NCBI RefSeq assembly: GCF_043290135.1
Contig: NC_134702.1
Coordinates: forward strand, 192,046,491-192,110,490
DNA: 64,000 nt
Direction: 5' to 3'
Source: Rhipicephalus microplus
Lineage: Eukaryota > Arthropoda > Arachnida > Ixodida > Ixodidae
A program made the position numbers and the translations under genes. The notes beneath the pieces are model-generated. The model was not told where the DNA came from, made no database searches, and saw only the letters and a program-made list of their open reading frames with translations. Positions 52,824-60,565 of this stretch are shown one piece after another (the first letter of the stretch is position 1; every line of letters starts with the position of its first letter).

Positions 52824-53499
52824 CGCACACCTGCAGGATATTGTGCTTGGCAGGCGAAAAGAAAATTATTCATAAAAAACCATGACACTGAAACATTCGG
52901 CATTTTGCTAGGCCGGCACTTCGTCGTCGTTCCCTACTTTAAAAAGCTTTTTGCATAGACCATTCATGAAATATTTAATAGCAAGGGTCAGATAACGGCA
53001 GCCTATGGGGTACCTTTCTACCATGACCCAGCGGTTGTTATACAAGATGAGCAACCTTGAGAGTGGCTGTATGGTTAGTGACGAAGGGCAGATTATAGAG
53101 CTCAAGTACGCAAGTAGAATATGTTATCGAACGTTTTCTCGAGATAGAGGTCTATATATAAAGTCTCGTGTGTCACTGGAGTTGCACAGCTTTAACCTGA
53201 TGTTTAATCAGTTTCATAGCATTCTGGGCAGATAGACCTGCTCTAAATATGATTATAGTACAGTGTATATATTCTCCAAAACCATGTAAGTCAGTTTCGA
53301 ACTGCAGGCTCAGTAATTCTGCCCGCATATGATGTAAGCGAAAGGGTTCTCAGGTGTTTTTTTTCCTGTCTTAAGGTTGAGAACTATTACAGCAGTCCTT
53401 CAAGATGAAATAATTGCAGTGTTCTTCCAAATCTCCATAGTTTCATCTCGGTGGGGTTTTCCACTGACTCTCATGTAGTTTGCGCGACGCTTTTCTTTT
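52824..53499. other. Unassigned
   Basis: Open frames on both strands (52908-53105 minus, 53005-53235 plus) with no domain I can name. No RNA gene is seen. Confidence 0.5.
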
Positions 53500-53560
53500 T
53501 AGATGCGGAAGCATCTTATACTCGCACCTTGTAGTGCGCCGTCCGCGCCGTCCGCACCGC

Positions 53561-53795
53561 TTCTCGAACATTCGACAGCTGACGCGCGCGCATGCGCCGT
53601 CGCGCCATCGCCCACCATCTGTGCCGCGCGCGCTTCTCCTTCGAGAACATTCGACAGCTGACAGTGCATGCGCCGTCGCGCCGTCGCCATCTGTGCCGCG
53701 CGCGCGCTTCTCCTTCGAGAACATTCAACAGCTGACAGTGCATGCGCCGTCGCGCTGTATATATACTCAAGGTCGGCGCTCGCTCGCTCAGTTGC
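53561..53795 (+). promoter_or_regulatory. Heat-shock-type promoter: three HSE trimers, TATA, initiator
   Basis: Three elements of the form TTCnnGAAnnTTC: TTCTCGAACATTC at 53561-53573, TTCGAGAACATTC at 53640-53652, and the same at 53714-53726. A TATATATA box lies at 53758-53765, and TCAGTT at 53788-53793 matches the arthropod initiator, with its A at 53790, about 32 bases after the start of the TATA box. The spacing fits a real core promoter. Heat-shock factor binds such trimers. Confidence 0.6.
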
Positions 53796-53845
53796 CGCTC
53801 GTCTGTTGGTTTGTACGGCGCGTCGACGTCCAAGGTCGCGGTGAA

Positions 53846-53986
53846 ATGAATTCCAATGAATCCACAAACACAATGATCGACGTCCCTTTGACCAGCGCCG
53901 TCCTTTCGCATACGTGTGTACGTGTTCACTCATTTAACACCCCCTCCTACAACCACGTTAACCAATTTAGCCATCGACCCAAGTAA
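53846..53986 (+). CDS. Short frame downstream of the promoter, unknown
   Basis: ATG at 53846 opens MNSNESTNTMIDVPLTSAVL and continues for 46 residues to a stop at 53984. Before the stop, CCAAGTAAGT contains a perfect GTAAGT splice donor, so this could be a first exon rather than a whole gene. The 61-bp duplication repeats the donor at about 54043. No domain is recognisable. It is included because of its position 56 bases after the putative start site. Confidence 0.25.
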   Translation: MNSNESTNTMIDVPLTSAVLSHTCVRVHSFNTPSYNHVNQFSHRPK

Positions 53987-54090
53987 GTCGCAATTTAACA
54001 CCCCATTTCACAACCACGTTAACCAATTTAGCCATCGACCCAAGTAAGTCGCACTTTAACACCCCGTTAACCAATTATATGCTCCGCATC

Positions 54091-56580
54091 CTCCTCAGTG
54101 TTCCCCCGAGGGAAGCTGCGGGCAATTTTTTTGTTGGGGAGGAGGGGGCGCCATCTGGGCGTTTGGAGACCGGCTCGCCTGCATAACACCGTGTAGGGTC
54201 CGAACTATTTCCTCTATTCCGAACTCCGCATCAAGCAAGCGATTGTCCTGACTTTGGTAGTCTGGATGCACGGTAGGCTGACGTGCTTTGACTGGGAGGT
54301 ATTTGCTAGCCAAGTTACGTATCCATCGCTCCTCAGAAGTTTCTCCTTCAGATTTGAGTATTCTTCTAGGTATAACATGCCGTTGATTGGAATAGCCATT
54401 TGTTTCATCAAGTAAGTGCTTAAGTTCGAGTTAGAACCACTACACACTAGACCGTCTACAGAATTGCAGACCGCATTTCATTGTTGTTTGGAAAGAAACT
54501 TGCATTGCTTTTTGTTGTTTTTGTTGGTGTAACATGCAGTTTCGAAGCCTCGAACTGAGGTTTTGTCTCTTTCACCTTTTCAAAAGAGAGTTTGGGCTCT
54601 AGTAGGTGAGCTAGTTTACTGTTCATTGTTTCTACGGGGAAACTTGTGTATGTTTTTGTTGTGGCGCCTGTCACGTCCTACCGAACCTGGCTCACTCATT
54701 GTTCAAGGGTAGGCCTGAGGTCAGAAGGAGGTCCCCCTTCGTGAAATTTATAAAATTTGTCCCAATCCGTGTAAATCAAGTATTGCTGCTTATTTCTCTC
54801 AATGGTGGGGCATGATATATGTTAGCTGTGCCGCAGAAGACCCTGCAGATGTCCTCTATTTCAGGCGTGCATCAAGTCACCTGATGGTGCAGAGGTGGTG
54901 CGCGCCGGCTCTTGAAGAACGCGCCCCACGCTGCGTTCTGTGGTCTCCCGGTTAGAGAGGCCTCTGAACCGACCTCTTTTATTGGCGCTCAATATAAAAT
55001 TCACAGCGCAACATCGTGTGCGCCAGTCACGCTGTGCACACCATTTTCTTATTATTGTAATTTTTATTTATGTGGTTTCACGTCCGAAAACAAAGATATG
55101 AGACGCTGTATTAAAAGGGTCGAGAACTTTGGCCATCTGGTGTTATTAGATACGAAGTGTCTTATTGTCGAGCTCAATCTGGTGGGCGGCGTGGTCAACC
55201 GTACTGCAGATTCCCGTCCCCTCTCCCTGTCTTTATTCTCCTGCGTTTTCTCTTACTCTGCTCACAACGCCGACGCAGGCAGAGTTTGCTAGCCTACGAT
55301 CGCTCCCCCTATCTCGCCTCTAGGCAAGCTTAACCGCGGCATTTACGCACTCAATGCCCAGTAGCGCCCCTTTCCAATACTCTCCTACGCTTCCCCTTCT
55401 CTCGCCTCGTAATGCCGACGCAGGCAGCGTCTGCTAGTCAACGCTCGCTCCTCCCTCCCACTCTTCTACAGGCGATGCGCAAAGCGCCAACGACGTCATC
55501 TGCCGCCATGGCTCAGAAACGCCGGTGGGCCCGGGCGAGCCGTGTTCCCACGAGCGTGTACGCAAGTGCACGGATGGATGTGTCAGTAGGCGCTGGTACG
55601 CAAAAGTAAATGTGTGATAGTGGTGTTTACGCAACTCTTGCTTGTTCCTTAGTGCAACAAGAGTTTTAGACACATTGCAGAAATTTTTGCAAAATGGCAT
55701 GTAAAAAACCTAGCACGGTGTGCTCAGATAAGAACGTCGGTGCATGTCCATCGACACGTTGTAATTTCGCTGAAAAAAATATTCTCTTAGAGTTTCCAAG
55801 AACACAAAACCAATTTTGTTATCCACAAATCCACTTTTGGTTTCATGAGAACAACAGTTTCAACTTCTTTAAAAAATTATAAGTGTCCACTGAGCCGCAA
55901 CCATCTCTTTTGAATTTCTCGGAAACGGGATTTCAATGAGATGCTACAAAAAAAACAACTATTGTAGCTAGAGGTCTGACAAATTTTCTCCACCTAATAA
56001 GGATTGCTTGCATCTGCAAAACATTATTACTTCGCAGTTTTGGTGCAGTATTTTAAGAAAAAATTGACAAAATCAAACTAAGTTCCATAATGCTCAAATT
56101 TCTCAAAAACTTTGAGGATAATAAAACATGTTAGCTTAAAAAAATTATTGAACAAAATTGTAGAGAGTGACTTTAAACGTTATCTAACAGCTCAACTTAG
56201 GGCAAGTCTGTAAAAATGCTATCGTTTGGTGATCATTGAAAACATCTCGTTTTCTTCTAGACATTTCAGAATTGAAGCCAAGCACGTGTTCTAAATTGTA
56301 CTGTAAAAACATGTTGCATATTTTTTGTGACGTAGGAGTTACGAAGCACGAAAAGTAGTCAAATTGACGTATATTTATAGCCACATCCATGAGCGAGCAT
56401 GAAGCAACAATTTAAAATATCATTATTTTTAGGTCGTGATGTACTGTGATTTGATTATTTGACAGAAAAGAACAGGAACAGTTGGTTCTGCAGAACAAGA
56501 TATTAAAACATTTTACGCAAATCACTAAAACTTTGCAGTAGATTAGCTAGGCGATGCCAGAATATACGTAGCGGTAAAGA
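54091..56580. other. Unassigned, with small dispersed motif
   Basis: Minus frames at 54095-54313, 54214-54447 and 54456-54674 are consecutive but have no domain I recognise. The motif GCCGACGCAGGCAGMGTYTGCTAG occurs at about 55270 and 55413, and a variant at 58171. CT-rich DNA surrounds it. The right half is AT-rich with nothing recognised. Confidence 0.45.
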
Positions 56581-57027
56581 TCAACTGATTTTTCTTAGTT
56601 TTCTATATTGTCTAGGATGAGCAGCCTTCTTCTGTTCATTTTTTGTGCGCTGAACCGCTAATTGCCAGGCAGTTGCTTCAGGATCCGATGAGATAAACTT
56701 CTCGGCTCTTCTGCGCCGGCGAGCAGCGTTTGCGCTCCCCTTCTCCATGGCGTTACTCACCTGCAAACGCCAGTTAGAGGTGCTATAAAGCGGCGCCAGC
56801 GCAGTGTCAGACTGCGACTGCACTGCGAAGGCGAATAGTTGTGCGCGCGCCAGCGCCATTGTGTCTGGCGTGGCTAGGCGCCGCTCCTCCCGAACGCGTA
56901 GACCAGGAAAATCCTCATCCATGAAAGAAGCAGAGATTTTGTGCCAGAACTGTTTCAACCGCTTCAAACAGAATGTCGTAGAGTCTGCGGATGCATCTTC
57001 AACTGACGAAATCTTTTTCCTAAACAA
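56581..57027 (-). CDS. Hypothetical 148-residue frame
   Basis: The frame starts MFRKKISSVEDASADSTTFC and ends KKAAHPRQYRKLRKIS. It has a mixed N-terminal half (KQFWHKISASFMDEDFPGLR) and a very basic middle, NAARRRRRAEK. I know no family for it. The composition is protein-like rather than repeat-like, and no other long frame covers it except a shorter plus frame. A MITE lies about 200 bases upstream. It may be an exon, part of an unknown element, or chance. Confidence 0.25.
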   Translation of the reverse strand: MFRKKISSVEDASADSTTFCLKRLKQFWHKISASFMDEDFPGLRVREERRLATPDTMALARAQLFAFAVQSQSDTALAPLYSTSNWRLQVSNAMEKGSANAARRRRRAEKFISSDPEATAWQLAVQRTKNEQKKAAHPRQYRKLRKIS

Positions 57028-57231
57028 ATTGCTGTCAAAGAGCTAAATGCATCTGCCAAGACAACAAAATATATTTTACGGTGGAAATAAAGGGAGTTGA
57101 CGGTCAAGCACCGACGTTCTTATCTGAACTCACTTAGCAAATATGTTGCCAAGCTGCTATAAAAAGCTTGGCGAACACGAGCTCTACATTGACTCAGTCC
57201 CGCGCCACTAACGCAAGCTGTCAAGAAATTA

Positions 57232-57572
57232 GGGAGCTTTAGAATACCATTTGCAAGTGCTGCGGGCGTTGCGGGTGTAGCGAGCGCCATATAAGCTTTA
57301 GGTTAGCGTTTAACCTGCTGCTAACCCCAACGCGCGATCACAGTGACACCGTAGCCTCAAAAGCAGCGCTTGCAAGCCACAAGCGGGCCGCCATCACCGC
57401 CCGTAGCCTCGAAAGCAGCGTTTGCGGGCCACAACCGGGCCACCATTACCGCACGCAATTTCGGATTTTTTGCGTATGGTCCGCGAATGCGAATGCCAAC
57501 TCACATCACGACGCATGCGCAGTGGCAGCGACCACACCGCAAGGGCTCGTGGTGCGCTATTCTAAAGCTCCC
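57232..57572. mobile_element. MITE with 16-18 bp TIRs and TA duplication
   Basis: The left end GGGAGCTTTAGAATA is matched by TATTCTAAAGCTCCC at the right. TA lies directly outside both ends (57230-57231 and 57573-57574), the target site of Tc1/mariner-type elements. 341 bp, with no coding capacity. The interior holds a tandem pair of about 51 bases (about 57352-57402 and 57403-57454): GTAGCCTCRAAAGCAGCG then a GGGCC-CCAT-ACCG stretch. Confidence 0.87.
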
Positions 57573-57574
57573 TA

Positions 57575-58480
57575 TATTTCCCCAAGTTTATCTTTCTTGG
57601 TTCTAAGATTTACCAACGCTGAACCTTCGCGTGGCTCCACCCATGAAATCTATTTACCGGTGCGTGGCACGTAAACGAAGCTACTGTGTGGCGAAAAAAC
57701 GTTGGTTCATGCGTCCGCGCATTCATGCTTTAGTGATCTGGGCGTTATAAAAAAACCTGTATTGTTACGATGAGCTCCTCATTGTAGGAAAGTTTGTTGA
57801 CGCTTGTCTGTGGCAAACACTTGGCGCGTATGGTGACAATGTCGTTCCACACAGCTGTCACGTCGGACACGTGTCCACTATTATAAATTGCGGCTCCTTC
57901 GCGCACACTACCGCCGCAAAAGTAATTGTCGGGGATGCGCACAAGTGGCAAATCGCGTGCGCACACTTCCGAAATGCTTGAAGTGAAAGAAGGCGTCTAC
58001 TACGTGGCCCACCAGTGGTTCCAACGGCCGCCGCTACGCGGCTTTTAGTGGCGCCCCTATCGGCGCTGCGCACGACGAATAGGCATCTCTTCCCACCACA
58101 TTTACATCTCGATTTAACTTGTGTATCCGCTTTCCCTGTTACCTTACGCTCCTCCTCTCTCACTTCGCAACGCCGACGGAGGCCGCGTCTGCTAGCGAGT
58201 TTCTTGACAAAAAATGAGAGCATGTTCACGTGGTGAATGATGGAAAGGAGGTGGAAGAAACTTCTTTCAGGAAAAAAAAGGTAATGCAGGCAGTTGTGGC
58301 TGACCACTCAGTCCAAGGCTCCGCTATCACGAGCGGCTTGCTGGGCCTGGTCGAGCATAGCTATTTGGCTCTTCTTGGCTTCACCCGCGATCCGTGCCTC
58401 CCACTGCCTGTGGAACAAGTGCCGATGGTTAGTAACGTGTGGGCTGTCAATGTTGGTGGGCCTTTGGGTGCACTTCAGTG
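57575..58480. other. Unassigned
   Basis: A third copy of the GCCGACG-AGGC motif lies near 58171. Frames at 58230-58508 and 58294-58578 (plus) overlap each other and have no recognised domain. Confidence 0.5.
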
Positions 58481-58640
58481 TTATCTGGCTGAGTGTCGGT
58501 GTGTCTGAGCACCATGGACGTGTTTTAAATTGTGTGGGTTATATTCTATTAAGGTGGTACGAATTTGAAAAGCTATAGGTTTGTATGTGTCTGATATCCC
58601 TGCTTTGTTGGCTATCCACGTCTTTATGCAGAAGGCCATA

Positions 58641-58997
58641 CTATCCTTGGTGCTCGTTTTGTTGGAGAAGAATGTCACGTGTTCTACAAAGAGGTTCAAC
58701 GTGTGTGCCTTCCGTCACTAGGTTGATGAAGCCTCGAGCTATGCGGTCTGCTAACACGTTCTTCTCCAGACCTTCATAAACAACACACGTGGCAAATGAT
58801 GGAGAGTACAGTGAAGCTGGGTCCACACGCCGCTGCCGCAATGCTTCGGCCTTCCGTTCCCGTACGCCGGAATCTTGGCGGTGCCGCTGCGTAACTTCAC
58901 GGCACACTTCTGCCTCGCGCGCTCGCACATCGTGGTTTCGTCTTCGAGTGCAAGCCGCCGTCGCCTTGCACGCACGTCGCCCTGCAGCCTTGCTCAT
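58641..58997 (-). CDS. STPR-like basic repeat protein fragment
   Basis: 118-residue frame. The N-terminal half has two units of about 21 residues, RRRNHDVRAREAEVCREVTQ and RHRQDSGVRERKAEALRQRR. They resemble the (R/A)-x-R-E-A-E-A-x-R-x-R-R units of STPR-type repeats, which I recall as common in ticks. The second half is YEGLEKNVLADRIARGFINL then VTEGTHVEPLCRTRDILLQQ. A further decayed unit lies at 59130-59185 on the same strand, with a stop. Function is unknown; STPR regions bind DNA in silk-moth FMBP-1. It may belong to a repetitive element. Confidence 0.35.
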   Translation of the reverse strand: MSKAAGRRACKATAACTRRRNHDVRAREAEVCREVTQRHRQDSGVRERKAEALRQRRVDPASLYSPSFATCVVYEGLEKNVLADRIARGFINLVTEGTHVEPLCRTRDILLQQNEHQG

Positions 58998-59249
58998 CAG
59001 CCGACCTTGTGAACGCGTGCGCTCGCCAAGACGGCTTTTATTTTACTAAAAAACGCTCCCTAGCGTTCGGCGGCGCCTACCAACTAGCGATCGCCAACGT
59101 CTTCGGGTGACGTCATTCCTGTTTTCTCGCGCGCTCACACGTCGGGGTTCCATCTTCGAGCGCGAGCCGCCGCCACCTTGCGCGTATCGTACTATTTATC
59201 GGAAAACCGTGAATCATCCATTAGCCACGTCCGTCTGTTTTTTCAATGT

Positions 59250-59455
59250 CTGTTTGATGGGTGGACGGACAGATGGACGCATGAAAGAACGCAGGGACGG
59301 ACACAAAAACTCGTGAGAGGACGAACGAATGAACACACGGACGGACAGACAGGCGGATTGATGGACGGATGTACGAATGCATGAACGCACAGATGAACGT
59401 AATAAAGAACGAACAAGGGGCCGGAAGCACGGACGGAATGACAGACGTTTAGCCC
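59250..59455. repeat. Degenerate GGACGGAC minisatellite
   Basis: Irregular GGACGGACNN and GAACGAAY units on the plus strand, the reverse complement of the family at 9960-10200. It ends at TTTAGCCCCACTCATCATTA, the reverse of the other copy's lead-in. Confidence 0.75.
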
Positions 59456-60070
59456 CACTCATCATTATTCACTCCATCTATATAGTGCGATTTTAGTTAT
59501 TTATCATACTACAAGTAAAGCCCTCTATTATCATGCCATTTGATATTTTTAGCCTATATGCATTTAGTTATATCTTTAAGTACCACCCTCTAGGTCAGCG
59601 CAAGAACTAAAGGTAGGTGTCTAGATACGGTTACGATAGAACGCTCAGCCCACGATCTTAAGGAGCTTCGCTCCTAAAAAACTAGCCCCTCGGGCCGCAC
59701 TACCGTTCACTGGCGACCCCGTATATATAGGCTCTGGATCTTGACCTCCAAGACTGTGCTGGTGGGAAATTTTTTCTGTGCGTTGTTGAACAATTTAAAA
59801 ATCGCACTGTATGCTGTAACTAAAAGCGGACCACTGGTCTCTTGTGTCAAATCGGAGTCTTCTGTCTCTCATTTCCCATTAGCAGCAGATGGCATGTTTC
59901 AGTAAAAAACACCAGTTCATTACTGCGTGCTTGCACCTCCCCAGCTTGCTCTCCTGCGCCACGGCGCAAAGAGGGCCAGCGTCGACGCCGCCACCAGTTT
60001 AAGCGTTTGGACTCAATGCTTCACATCTCAACATGGTTCCCTTTAGTGGGAGATGGCATAATTTTTTAGC
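59456..60070. other. Unassigned
   Basis: It contains a short hairpin, GGAGCTTCGCTCC, at about 59663 and AT-rich DNA. No gene is seen. Confidence 0.5.
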
Positions 60071-60200
60071 TTGCATTGACATCACACATCGCACGGGCTT
60101 CTACCCTTTTGCCTTCATCGAAATGTGTCCATCGCGGCTGGGATCGAACCCGTGACCTTTGGTTTTGCAACCGAACGCCATAGCTACTGCTTCACGAATG
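60071..60200 (-). mobile_element. tRNA-derived SINE, partial
   Basis: Minus strand: TAGCTATGGCGTTCGG (A-box-like), GGTCACGGGTTCGATCCC (B box), then GAAGGCAAAAGGGTAGAAGC and CCGTGCGATGTGTGATGTCA. It follows the same head-body order as the SINE at 9581-9825 (GGAGGCGGAAATG and GTAGGCCCGTGTG there) but belongs to another subfamily and lacks the 3' third. Confidence 0.78.
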
Positions 60201-60226
60201 TGGGCTCTTCTCAATGTAAACGTTGT

Positions 60227-60470
60227 CATCATCATCATCATCATCATCAGCCTGACTACATCCACTGCAGGACAAAGGCCTCTCCCATGTTCCGCCAGTT
60301 ATCCGGTCCTGTGCTTGCTGCTGCCAATTTATACCCGCAAACTTCTTAATCTCATCTGCCCACCTAACCTTCTGTCTCCCCCTAACCCGCTTCCCTTCTC
60401 TGGGAATCCAGTCAGTTACCCTTAATGACCAGCGGTTATCCTGTCTACGCGCTACATGCCCGCCTCGCAT
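60227..60470 (-). pseudogene. RTE ORF2 3' end and GAT tail
   Basis: Minus frame: GGHVARRQDNRWSLRVTDWI, PREGKRVRGRQKVRWADEIK and KFAGINWQQQAQDRITGGTW then ERPLS. This is the C-terminal tail of RTE ORF2. It is followed by CAGGCTGATGATGATGATGA, the trinucleotide tail of tick RTE elements, which makes the frame end in poly-Asp. It supplies exactly the part missing from the plus-strand frame. Confidence 0.88.
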
Positions 60471-60565
60471 GCAAGAGGTCCGTGGTTCAAATCCCGGTAC
60501 CGCGCAGTTCCCAACCGGAATAAAAAAAATCCGCGTGTTGATGGAACTACATTAAGAGGCCTGGG

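Larger units (their letters stand above)
53502..54090 (+). repeat. Repeat unit with GATGCGGA inverted ends
   Basis: The left end GATGCGGAAGCATC (53502) and right end ATGCTCCGCATC (54079-54090) are inverted copies with one extra base. Inside are three 74-79 bp GC-rich units (about 53560-53756) and then a 61-bp tandem duplication (53932-53992, 53993-54053, partial third to about 54078). It could be a small DNA transposon that captured or carries a promoter. Confidence 0.6.

Noticed and set aside
10687..59680. Shared CTTAAGGAGCTTC-CTCCTAAAA stretch at about 10687 and 59658 as ends of one element
   Set aside because: At 10687 it lies inside the I-clade RNase H coding sequence (L-E-V-K-L-L-K-R-H), so the match is probably coincidence.
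60226..60470. Separate, independent RTE insertion next to a second one
   Set aside because: One identical 11-bp duplication encloses both parts and the break points join in element order. A single twin-primed insertion explains this better.
60470..60545. tRNA-Ala-like gene (GCATGCAAGAGG, GGTTCAAATCC)
   Set aside because: It is the 5' untranslated start of the inverted RTE segment; no complete cloverleaf can be drawn.
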